From Edaphochlamys debaryana (taxonomy: Eukaryota; Chlorophyta; Chlorophyceae; Chlamydomonadales), in assembly GCA_016858145.1 (NCBI GenBank), contig JAEHOE010000002.1, positions 186,001 to 250,000 on the forward strand: a stretch of DNA of 64,000 bases, written 5' to 3'. Below the pieces are notes generated by a model. It had not been told where the DNA came from. It searched no databases and saw only the letters and a list, made by a program, of their open reading frames with translations. Of the stretch, positions 54,501 through 64,000 are shown piece after piece. Position numbers and translations under genes: made by a program. Each line of letters opens with the position of its first letter. The first letter of the stretch is position 1.

Positions 54501-57259
54501 CCCACGCCTCATGCTGACCCGACCCTGCCTAGACCCGTTGTCTGCCCCTCAAAACACACCTCCTCCCCACGCCCCCTCTGATCAACCGCACCTGCAGTGG
54601 TACCATGCCCGCCTTCTTGGAGATGGCGATGCCTGGTGTGGCGGGAAGAAACGGATGGGGATCAGAACGGGGAGGAACGGGCCGTGAGTCAAAGGCGCAG
54701 GCTTGGAACATGCCGCGCTCTGCAATTTGCTTCTTACCAACCTAATGCCGTGTTCCAAAGTTGCATGCTTTTTCGCCCCGCCGCCCCTGCAACTCCTTCC
54801 CTCCCCTCCCCTCGGGCCCTCTCGCACCCCGTCGCGTTTCCCCCCCTCAAGCCCTCTCCCGCTAGTCTCGGCCCACCTGACCCCGTCCCATCCCCGCCTG
54901 GACCCGTTCCTCGCCCCTATCCCCCCCTTGGACGGAGCGTGCGGGTCGCCCCGAACCTGCGTCCCCTTCGGCCCTCTGACCGCAGCACCCGCGGGGAGCT
55001 CCCCTGAGAACCCCCTCCAAATCCCTCCCAGCCCCCCTCCCGCCGAGCCGCTCCGCCCTCCTCACCCGTGTCCCCTCCCGTGAAGGAAATGCAGTTGACG
55101 CCCGGGTGCTGAGTGAGGAAGTCCCCGATCTCAGAGCCCCGCCCCGTCGCCACGGACAGCAGCCCACGGGGCAGACCCGCCGCGTGGAAGCACTGGACCA
55201 TGTGGATGCCCGCCACAGCGCCCTTAAGGGAGGGGGGAGAGAGGCAAGGGGGGGGGAGGCACGGGTGAGGGAGATGAGGTAAGGGGGAGCGAGGCGGCGT
55301 GGAAGCACTGGACCATGTGGATGCCCGCCACAGCGCCCTGGGGTGCGGGGGGGAGAAAGGGCGGGGAGGAGAGTGGTGTGGGTGCGGCGGGCGAAAGGGC
55401 ATGGCGGATGAGGCTAGACGGGATCTGCGCCCGGAATCCCAGAACCTCCGGAGTTTCTTCACCAGCTTATCGTGGGCGTCCTAGGCTCAGTCCCCTCCTC
55501 TCCCACCATTGCGTCACTCCCGACCTGCCCCCTGCCTTCTCCTTCTCCCTTGCCTCACCCTTTTCCCCCTTCGCCCCCATCCCGACCCCACCTGCGTGGG
55601 CGGCATACATTCCGACACCTACCCCCTGTCCCGCTGCGCCCCCTTCCGATCCCGCCCTCCCCTTGCCCCGTTCTCCCCCCCCTCGTACCTGCGTGGGCGG
55701 CTTGAGCACCACTGCGTTGCCCGCCATGAGCGCCGGCGCCAGCTTGGACACGGCCAGATTGACGGGGTAGTTGAAGGGGGGGATGGCCAGAACCACGCCC
55801 AGGGGCACCTGGGGGCAGAGGGGCAGGCGGGTGGGAGAGGGAGCGGGGCGCGTGTTTTCGCGATGTGGCTTGGGGGTCGGGAACCGTGGGCCGGCGTGTG
55901 TGGGTGGCAGCGCAGCCTGACAGTGCGCTACACGGTACGGTGCTCCCCAGAGCAGTGTTGCCCTGCCCGCGGTCTCTCTACCCTGTTCGCGCTCTATCTA
56001 CCCCGGTCCGATCAGTCTGCACCACCCACCCACCCCGCCCCATGCCCCCAGCCCCCCTCCCCCAGCCCCACCTCCGCACCCCCCCACCCCGTCGCAACTC
56101 CCCACCTTGGACACCAGGCACATCTTGTTGCGCGCGTGCCCCGGGAAGGAGTCCGGGTTGAGCAGCTGCCCCTCCCCAAGGAACCGAACGCCCTCCTCCG
56201 CCGTGTAGTCGATCAGGTCGGCGGAGCGAACCACCTCAGTCAGGGAGTCCTTAGCGGGCTTGGCCACCTGGAGAAAGTGGGAGGGGTGGGGTGGTGGTGG
56301 AGTTTTGGAACTGGGCGGGATCGCGTTGTTGGGGATGGATTTGGGTGGGGAGTGTGGGCGGGGGTCTGGTGCGGGCAGGGCGGTGTTTCGGGGGGCTGGC
56401 CCACAGCAGCACCGGCTCGAGGAGCTTATGAACGGGGCGCGGGGGCGTTACGCTGACGGCCTGAATATCCCCAGGAACGGCAGGCACGCTGCCCCATAAC
56501 CCGGATGTCCCCCTGCCCCCCGGCCCCTCCCCACCTCCTTGACCAGGCAGTCCGCGATGGGCTGTGCGTTGTCGCGCATCAGCGCCGCCACCTTCTTCAG
56601 CACCTCGGCACGCTTCCACAGCGGAGTCTGGGCCCACGACTTTTGAGCGGCCTTCGCCGAGTCAAACATCTGGTTCACCTCCTGCTGCGTGCAGGCTGCG
56701 CAGCGGGGCAAGGAAGGGCGCAGCGCGAGGCAGGCGCAGCGGCGGATGGCCGACCCGGTCGACTGAGTATGCAGAGCATTTTTGGATTGCCCCGGGGGCG
56801 CGTACTGATGCACAGGTAGGAAGATTTAAATTACCGGTCTGCGCGCGTGCAGGTCTTGGCAGGCGCGCGCGTCGGCGATCGGCAATTGCCCAACCCGCCG
56901 AACTCCAGACGATTAGATCAACGACGCGAGCCACCGCGCAGTGCAATCCTGCCAGCTGCTAGAAGCTTTAGGGCCGCCGGCCGCCAGGGCTTGCGAAGGT
57001 TCGGCGCGCTGATGGTGGAGATGGTCGGGGGCTGTGCTCCTCGCGCCCCCTTTGACGCCGCCGCCAATAAGCCCAGCTGAGCTCTAGGTGAGACATCAAA
57101 TATACGCGACCCACCTTGCACTTGGTAGCATGCATGCCGCGTGGAAGGGTTTAGGATGGCGACCGACTTGCCGCTGGCGCTCTCGCGCCATTCTCCATCG
57201 GCGTAGAACTTATACACTCCGGTCGGCGCTAGGATGTCTTTATAGAACTCGCTCGCCAT
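51569..57259 (-). CDS. GAPN: NADP-dependent non-phosphorylating glyceraldehyde-3-phosphate dehydrogenase
   Basis: This cytosolic ALDH-superfamily enzyme oxidises glyceraldehyde-3-phosphate to 3-phosphoglycerate and makes NADPH without ATP, bypassing GAPDH/PGK. Eleven exons join in phase: 57115-57259, 56535-56695, 56106-56267, 55689-55808, 55066-55222, 54592-54632, 53533-53627, 53052-53245, 52409-52596, 52004-52075 and 51569-51727. They give 497 aa, the length of plant GAPN (ALDH11). Landmarks are [63 protein letters not shown] (catalytic Glu264), [13 protein letters not shown] (catalytic Cys298), [10 protein letters not shown] and the end ESYTMG. No transit peptide is visible, as expected for the cytosolic form. 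The exon 7/8 junction falls four residues before the catalytic cysteine. Four exon edges have decoy copies in the introns. It is divergent from APC4. Confidence 0.96.
52922..52963. repeat. Intronic copy of the 3' edge of GAPN exon 8
   Basis: ACCCACCCTTCTCCCTGGCG followed by TCCATGA repeats the true edge ACCCACCCTTCTCCTTGGCG at 53046-53065, about 122 bp away, with the same GTGGGT donor on the minus strand. Confidence 0.85.
53339..53370. repeat. Intronic copy of the 5' edge of GAPN exon 8 (active-site segment)
   Basis: CGCAGCGCTGGCCGCTGGGG repeats the true edge at 53217-53248. On the minus strand it offers a CCCCCAG acceptor and would encode [11 protein letters not shown], a near copy of the catalytic-cysteine segment [11 protein letters not shown]. 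No donor follows in frame, so it reads as a pseudo-exon. Confidence 0.85.
55293..55339. repeat. Intronic copy of the 5' edge of GAPN exon 5
   Basis: A 46-nt stretch (GCGTGGAAGCACTGGACCAT onward) matches 55179-55224 with a single difference, about 115 bp away. It would encode [14 protein letters not shown] behind a CCCCAG acceptor that looks stronger than the CTTAAG acceptor of the real exon, but it has no donor. Confidence 0.9.
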
Positions 57260-57774
57260 AGTGGACAAGCGCGCTACCAGCGCCACAGCGGGCTTGTGTG
57301 CCCTGGGCAGCCCTCCACAGACACCACCTATTTGTCCTGGTAGTGAGTTCAGTCAGCTGCAGGCGCGGGGAGTCGTGGGTTTGTCCGCGGGGGGGCTTGG
57401 ACCGCTGTCGAGGGTAAAACGCCCCACCGGATGGGGTGGGGCGCGATGCAGTGTTCGGCCCCCGGGGGCCTTGCCTCTCCCCCCGAAGTGCATTTGCACC
57501 TGAAGAAACAAACTGATGGTTGCTAGTGGTGTGGTCTGCGTGCGCTAAAGCCTCGTCGAAAGTTTGCGAGCACGGCTATCCCACGAGACGCGTTGCCGGC
57601 CTGACGGCACACTCTAAGTTCGCGTTGCTTTGATCGAGCATATAAAGGAACAACGGAGGCTCGCTAGTGTCCATCGCCTTGGCACGCCGGTTTGCGCGGG
57701 CTCCACGGATCTGCGCCCGCAGCCCGCGACCGCTTAGGAAGGATGGCGAATGAGGATAAGTAGTTACCGTCACT
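57260..57774. promoter_or_regulatory. Bidirectional promoter region between GAPN and APC4
   Basis: This 515-bp spacer separates divergent start codons. It holds a 9-bp perfect inverted repeat with a 6-bp loop (CGCCCCACC / GGTGGGGCG, 57420-57443), and a TATA-like element toward APC4. Co-regulation of the two genes is possible but not shown. Confidence 0.6.
57641..57646 (+). promoter_or_regulatory. TATA-like element for APC4
   Basis: TATAAA in an AT-richer patch (GAGCATATAAAGGAACAA) lies 129 bp upstream of the APC4 ATG, a plausible distance for a core promoter with a ~100-nt 5' UTR. Inferred from position only. Confidence 0.45.
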
Positions 57775-60700
57775 ATGCAACACGACGCTGCTGAGGAGGC
57801 CGAGCGCGATGTCGCGCCAAGCGCATTCTCCGTGCTCCACGAGAAGGCGCTCAGCCAGCAGGTGCGAGCCTGGCCTTTCTGCAAACCTTTTGCCTTTACG
57901 TTCCGGTTCGGGCGACATCTTGCACCTCGCGGCACCCTGCCCATCCCCTTCGGTCCCCTTGCCGCAACACGCATCCCTGGCACATGCCTCTCCCGGCCGC
58001 AGGTCGTGCTGGGCTGCTGGTGCCCCACCATGGACCTTCTGGCGCTCGTGAGCGACGACGGGCAGCTGGGCGTCTACCGCCTGGAGTGGCAGAAGCTGTG
58101 GGTGGCATGCCCGGACGCCCCAGTCACAGCGCTCTGCTGGAGGCCGGACGGTGCGATGGGGCCCTGGACCAACGGAATTGGGCAGGGTTTGGGTGATGGG
58201 GCTCGAACCTCTGGCCGCGCCAACGGATAGTGCTGCAAGACACGGCTGCAGCCCAATGGTTGAAATTCAGTACGGTACGAGCAGAAACGCCCGTTGGGGG
58301 CGTGGCCCGACGGTCTAATAGCCCCGGGCAGGCTACCGCATGCCTTGCCCCCTCACCCACTGCCCTTCACCCCACGCCACCACCACGCCCCTCCCCTCCC
58401 CGCCCCGCCCCGCCCTGATACCCCCCCGCCCCCAGGCAAGGTCCTCGCCACGGGCCACCGGCACGGTGCTGTGTCCCTGTACGACGTGGAGGCATGTGAG
58501 CTCTTCCGTACACTGCGCCACCCACACCCGCACGGCTCCTCCCCCATAGCCTGCCTCAGTTGGGTGCAGGGCCTGCCCCCCACCCCCGCCACCGCCACCC
58601 CCGCCCTCCACCTCGCCTACCGCTACCGCCACACCCGCTTCTTCCCCGCGCCGCCGCCGGGCCGCGAGGGCGCCTCCGGCGGCGCCGCCTCTGCCGGCGG
58701 CGCGGGCCCCGCCGCGCCCAAGGGCGCCGCGGGCGGCGGCGCGAACGGAGCCGGCGGCGCGGCGTCAGCCGGCGCGAATTCGTACATATACGAATGGCCG
58801 CCGCCGCGTGACTCATTGGATGTGCTGGTCACGTGCGACGCGCTCGGCGGCGTCTCCATGTCTGCCTGCGGGGAGGTGCTGGTGGCGGCGCTGCCGCCCG
58901 CGCCGCCACAGCCGGCGGCGGCCGCCGCCACCCCCCCTGTGGCGCCGTACGGTCCCCACGGCGAGGCTGGCGGCGGTATCCAGGCGCTCCTCAGCCGCGA
59001 CCTCTGCACCCTGGTGGTTTTGTCGGAACCTGCGGGCCCGTCGGGCCGCGCCGCCAGCTCCGCCAGCAGCAGCCCCGCCGCCGCGGCTGCCGTACACGGC
59101 CACGCATCTGCCGTACCCGCTGCCGTACTCAGCGTGTACGGCTGCGGCGTGCTCGGCGAGTGCCAGGCGGAGGTGCTGGAGCTGGCGCAGCTGGGGTCGC
59201 TGGTGGGGGAGCGGTTGGAGGCGGCGGCGGCGGCGCTGGCGGCGGCGGCGCGGTCGTGGAAGGGCGCGGCGGCGGAGCTGGGCAAGCGGCTGGACGAGCA
59301 GCTGAGAGAGGTGGGTGCGGGCTGCGGGGCTGGTTGGGGTTTAGTTACTCTGGCTGGAGGCGGGAAGCGCGGAAGAGGGGTCTGCATGTCAGGGGCAGCA
59401 GCCTGGGGCGGGGCGGGGCGGGGCGGGGAGGGTACGTGGGGCTGACGGCGTGGCGACCAGAAACGGGCGGGCAGGTCCCGCAATGGAGAGGGAGGCCTTG
59501 GCTGGGTCCGGGAGCGACGGCGCAGCGGCCGTGGTCAGGCCCTCGAGAGGCTTCAGCGGGGGCCTCAACGGCGGGCAGACATCCCCCAGGCATTAGTCGC
59601 ATGACTCCGTGTGTCCAGACCCCGTGCACCCACTGTGGGTCCTATGGCCGATGGAGCAGGGCCTGACCCCTTGGCAGGTCATGCTGCGTTGGGGACATCC
59701 GTCCGCTCCCAGGCACCCAGCGGCTGGGGCGAGAGGACCGCGTGGGCTCACAAAGGGGAGCCCCGTGCTCGGGTCGTCGTGTGCCCCTGTGCCGTGCCAG
59801 GGCGTCGCCTCGTGTGGCCGTGGCCCCCGTGCCGTGCCCGTCTCCCCGGCCCCCAGCCCCTGTGCCTCTCTCACGCCCATGCCCCACCCCCCGTGCCCCC
59901 GCCCAGGCCCTGGAGAGCCACGGGCACGACCCGGACGACCTGGTGGGGGAGCTGCTGTGCACCCTGGCAGCGGGTAAGCCCCGTGTGTAGTGCTGTGTGT
60001 GTGTGTGGGTGGGGGGCTTTCGGTGGTCCGACCTGCGTTGATGTGCGGGAATCGCGGCGGCTGAGACTATCGCCCAACCTTGGTTGCGACGATGTTGGTC
60101 CGCACGGAGTATGCCCCGGGGTCTGTCATAGCGCTGTCAAGGGACGGCACTCTTCAGGCCGGTGGGTTGCCCGCTGGCGTAGTATCTGCGCTCGCAAGAT
60201 ACGGCACTGACCCATGCGGGTGGGCTGCGGGCGGCTGCTACATAAAGCGTCTCGCCCCCTGCCACGCACCCTTGCCCTCGCACCCCTGCCTACGCGCCCT
60301 CTGTCCCCCCCAACCCCCCGCAGGCCACGTCAGCCCCCCGCTGCAGGCCTTCCTGACGAATACCCTCACCGAGCCGGGGCTGCGGCGCCTGGCCAAGACG
60401 GTGGACTCTGCGGTGCAGGAGGTGCGTGGGCGGAGCAGAGTGATGCCCAAAGATGACATCACAAATACACAAAAACACCTCCCCTCTCCGCCCCCTTCCC
60501 CCTCCGCCCCCCTTCCTCCAGGTCGGCTCCCAGCTCCTCGACGGCGTCCTCCCCGCGCTGCAGCTGGTGGCCTTCGTGGCGGGGGAGCTGCGGGGGAGGG
60601 CGCGGGCGGCTGCCATCACGGGGTCCCTGGGGCTGCAGGTGGGGGGCGCGGCGGCTGGGGCGGGCGCGGCGGGGGCCTGCAGCGGGGGCCATCGCTCCAG

Positions 60701-63557
60701 GCCTCACCCCCGTGCACACGTGCGCTAACCATACCTTAACCCACATCCGCCCACCAACTGAATCACCGTACCCCAAGCGTGTTCTACTAATCTTATGTTA
60801 TGTTATTTATTCCTGCAACCGCTTCCGCAGGAGCGCGCTGTTGCGGTTGCCGAGGTGGAGGCGGCCAAGGCGCTGCTCCAGGCCGAGGCGCTGCGGCAGC
60901 TGGTGTCCCGCGTGGGGGCGCAGTACCGCGCCTTCTTCACGTGGCTGCTCAAGACGCTGCAGGTGGGGGCGGGGGGCGATGCGCGAGCGACACGGGCTTT
61001 ACCTGAGAGCGGCTGTTCACTACGGGCTGTTCGCTACGGGCTATCTACGGAATCAACTTGTTCCAAGGGTGGAGCAGCGCGCAATCCTCAAGGCGACGTG
61101 GGTGTCCCTTGTCCCTTTCCCTTTGTCCGCAGGGTCTGGAGGAGGCGCGGCCAGAGGGCGAGGATGCGCCGCTGCCGGGCGGCTCCGGCTCCCTGGCGGG
61201 TGTGGCGGTGGACGTGCCCTCCCTCTTGGCCTTCCTGGAGGAGGGGGGGCAGTTCGGCTCCGATGCAGTGGCTAGGGACCTGGACGCATCGCAGGTGCGC
61301 ACGGCGTACGGCGCGATTGGGGGCTGCCGTACACCGTACGACAAGGCTGCCGTACCGTACGGCAGGGCTGCCGCACGGCGGCAGCCGGGGGGTTGCGGGG
61401 CGAGAGCCGGCAGTGCGTGGCCCGCAGGACGAGCTCGGTCTGCCCGTGCGTTTGCTCCCCGACCCGACCCGGATCTCTCGATCTGAATGCAGAGCCCGGG
61501 AGCTGAACCCGAGCTCCGGATCTGCCGTACACCCTGCAAGATAAACTCTCTGCCTGCCGCCGCCCGCAGGCCACGCTGGGCCTCCCCGTGGGCAGCCTCC
61601 GCTTCCCGCCCGAGCTCCTGCCCCACCTCAAGTCGCTACAAGACGCGGCCTTCCCCTGGCCCGATCCGGAATCCGGCTTCGAAGAACTCGGCCTGGGCCT
61701 GACCACCTCTGGGCCCGGGCCCGGCCCGGGCCCCGCGGGGCCTGGGCCTGGGCCTGGGCGGTTGGCGGCGCCGGCGAGCGAGGGCAGCGGCACCAGCTGG
61801 CCGGACCGGCCGTTGCAGCGGCAGTTGGGCCTGCTGACGGAGCTGTGGCGCGGCGCATTCGGGCAGCTGGAGCGGGACGTGTCGCCGTCGCTGCAGCTGC
61901 TGGCGAGGGTGGGTGGGATGCCGTACGCTGTGGTGTGGTGCCGTACTGTGCCTTACTGTGGGAGGTTACAGCGTGTGGGTGCGGTGCTGAGTCATGCTGG
62001 GTCGGTGCTGTGCGGGGAGCTTGCGACATGCCGGGGCCGCCGGAACCCGTCTGAGTTCTGACGGAAAGACGGCGGAAAGATGGCAGGTTGCATCTCCCCC
62101 TTTCAGACCACAGCCCCTGCCCACGCACCCAGGCCGCCCTCGTCGCGCCAAACCTCCACACACACGCCGCTTTGCTGCCTGCTCGCGCGCCGCTTACTGT
62201 GTGCACGGGCACCTGTTTATCGCGCATCAACCCGAGCACCTAAACACACCGCTCGCCCCGCAGGTACCGCTCCTGCCCGAACCCTCGCTGCTCTGGGGCC
62301 CGCGGCTGTTTGGCGGCAGCGCGGGCGGCTGGGGCCGGTGCGCCCTGTCCGCCCCCCAGGTCCAAACGGACCCCGCCGCCGGCCAACCTGCCCTGGTGGC
62401 AGCGGTGCTCCCGGCGGAGGCGGTGGCGGGCCTGGCGAGGGCGGGGGCCCAGGCTCTGGCGCGGGCAGGGGAGGCCGTGCTCCTGGCCCGCGCCTCGACC
62501 AACCCACTCCCCGGCAAGCTCATCCTGGTGAGGCCAGCCGGCGCCTTCGGTGCCGTGCCGTACGGATGCCGTACGGGTGCAGTGCCGTACTAGTTGCGTC
62601 ATGAGATGAGCATGGTGCGCCTGCTGCGCGTGGGCTTGCGGCCCGTTCTTAAGTCCCACCTAACTATGTTGCGTAGTGCCTTGCTGCATTATGCCTGCCA
62701 GTTTGATGCATGAACCCAAGTACGTGCTCACCCACATGTGCTGTGTGCCCGACCCGCTTCCAACCGCAGCCCCAGCCGCGGGTCTGCCTCCTGGCCCTAC
62801 CCCCCGGGCTAACCGTTCTGGGCATCTCGTACTACCGGGACGGTCAGCTGGCGTTACTAATGGGTCCGTGCGGGCCCGTGGAGGGCGCGGACGGGCCCGA
62901 GGACGCAGCGAGCTGCGGTGGCGGCGGTGGCCGGGCGGCGGCGGCGGGCGGCGGCGAGGCGGCGAGGGGGCTGCTGGCCTTGGTCCCCACGCAGGGGCTC
63001 AACATGGTGTCGCTACCCAGGAGCGCTGCGGCGAGCGCAGCAGAGGTGGGTTCGAGAAACCGACGGCAGAAACCGACGGCTTGTTGGCGCGTACGGTCAC
63101 ATGGCTTGCCCGTGACGAGTGCCGTACGTTGCGCCATTTGTTTGGACCCTCGGGACGCCCCACAGGCGCCCCTTCCACCCTCGTCTCCTCGCTCCTTGCC
63201 TCGCCTTGCCCTCGCCCGTACCTTCACCCCTACCCCTTCCGCCCTTGCACCCACCCCTGCATGCAGCACTGCGCCCGCAACGGCGCCGTGGCCCCTTGGC
63301 CGCTCCCGGGAACCCGCCTTCGCCGTGCGCCCCCCGGCGGCGGTTGGTCTTCTCCGCTGCTCGTGTCAGCGCCCCGGGGTCTCGCGGCGCTGTTCACGGA
63401 TGCGTGCCGGGCATTCATGTTGGACCTCCAAGAGGACGAGGAGGAGGAGGAGGAGGAGGGCGGGGAGGGGGAGGAGGGGGAGGGCGGAGGGGAGGAGGAG
63501 AGCGAGGAGGGCGGGGCGGGGGGCGGCGACGAGGACCGAATGGAGGAGGACGGCTGA
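57775..63557 (+). CDS. APC4: Anaphase-promoting complex (cyclosome) subunit 4
   Basis: A scaffold subunit of the APC/C ubiquitin ligase that drives mitotic exit, acting in the nucleus and cytoplasm. Twelve exons join in phase: 57775-57861, 58003-58150, 58436-59310, 59907-59973, 60324-60421, 60522-60638, 60831-60962, 61133-61294, 61570-61908, 62264-62527, 62770-63045 and 63267-63557, giving 951 aa. The N-terminal WD40-type part has VVLGCWCPTMDLLALVSDDG and VTALCWRPDGKVLATGHRHG, as in APC4. Exon 3 adds a long Ala/Gly-rich insertion. The helical APC4 domain (PF12896) is clear in AFLTNTLTEPGLRRLAKTVD and LPALQLVAFVAGELRGRAR. The C-terminus is LFTDACRAFMLDLQED followed by an acidic Glu/Gly tail. 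Exons 9-11 are Gly/Pro/Ala-rich and less conserved, so their edges are slightly less sure. The start is set by the conserved block beginning at residue 12. Confidence 0.88.
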
Positions 63558-64000
63558 GCAAGGGATGGACGAGATGCTGGGCCACACGATCGGAGAGGGC
63601 CGTCTGTAGCCGGGCGAGTGGATGCGGGTAGATTGGATGCGGGCATGCGGCGGGATGTTTGCGGGCGAGAGGGTTCAGGATCGCGCCCCGGGGCTTGGCA
63701 GGATGCAGGAGTTCGGGCGGGAAGCTCTGCAAAGCATTGCTCCGAGGTCCGTGTAACGGCTCTCGCTTTCTGGTGATGCAAAGTCTGTCTGGGAGGAGTA
63801 CCGTACCGTAGGACCTTGGCACAAGGCGTCACCCTGGCCGCATGTCTAAAAGGGAAGGCCTGACCGCTAACTGTCGCGAGGGACGCCAGCGGCGGGTTGC
63901 GCCGGCGTCGCGGGACGTATCTACGGTCGATGTACGGTAGGCTTTCCTGGTCAGGCATACGTCCGCAAGTGAAACCGCAGTATAAACAAGCACTAGCAGT
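63558..64000. other. APC4 3' UTR and downstream flank
   Basis: 443 bp to the window edge with no convincing gene. It includes the APC4 3' UTR with a TGTAA signal and a CCGTACCGTAGG stretch near 63800. No start of a further gene is visible. Confidence 0.6.
63752..63756 (+). terminator. Candidate polyadenylation signal TGTAA for APC4
   Basis: TGTAA on the plus strand 195 nt beyond the APC4 stop codon, the usual algal polyadenylation signal at a usual distance. Not supported by transcript data here. Confidence 0.6.

Noticed and set aside
58623..59483. 286-codon minus-strand frame antisense to APC4 exon 3
   Set aside because: The plus strand is phase-consistent with conserved APC4 sequence on both sides; the minus frame is Ala/Pro/Ser shadow sequence.
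1..64000. Possible operon, CRISPR, prophage or bacterial mobile element
   Set aside because: All supported genes have spliceosomal introns and eukaryotic families; no phage, transposase, rRNA, tRNA or CRISPR repeats were seen.

Overview
The window looks like nuclear DNA from a volvocine/chlamydomonad green alga. It is very GC-rich and the genes are dense with short introns. Splice donors are mostly GTGAGx/GTGGGx and acceptors follow C-rich tracts (CCCCCCAG). Candidate TGTAA polyadenylation signals are present. The gene content (axonemal dynein, plant-type GAPN, an SRVW-type ankyrin family) also fits. There is no sign of bacterial, organellar or viral DNA, and I recognised no rRNA, tRNA or CRISPR.

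Layout from left to right: a partial sugar-nucleotide transferase gene (minus, 1-1361) is divergent from a gene for a large disordered protein with two degenerate AP2-like DNA-binding domains (plus, 1608-6188). That gene converges on an 80-exon, 33-kb inner-arm axonemal dynein heavy chain gene (minus, 7134-40175; about 4,644 aa). After a 2.7-kb repeat-bearing spacer come an ankyrin-repeat gene with two apparent frameshifts (minus, 42837-44798), an NT-type C2 domain protein (minus, 45873-49803) and the complete non-phosphorylating NADP-GAPDH gene GAPN (minus, 51569-57259; 497 aa). GAPN is divergent from the gene for anaphase-promoting complex subunit 4, APC4 (plus, 57775-63557; 951 aa), across a 515-bp spacer.

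Exon structures were built by hand from splice sites, reading phase and family conservation. Every dynein, GAPN, APC4, NT-C2 and AP2 exon joins in phase. The genes do not form a pathway; they are ordinary nuclear neighbours (flagellar motility, carbon metabolism, cell cycle, membrane or cytoskeletal adaptor, transcription).

The most unusual property is in gene structure. At least thirteen introns in three genes carry an imperfect 15-46 bp copy of the adjacent exon edge with its splice site, about 75-170 bp from the real one. The dynein gene also uses five GC-AG introns. These patterns suggest that local tandem duplication is reshaping introns here. Other points are an AAA2 Walker A motif with methionine before the lysine, and a long imperfect inverted repeat inside a dynein intron.
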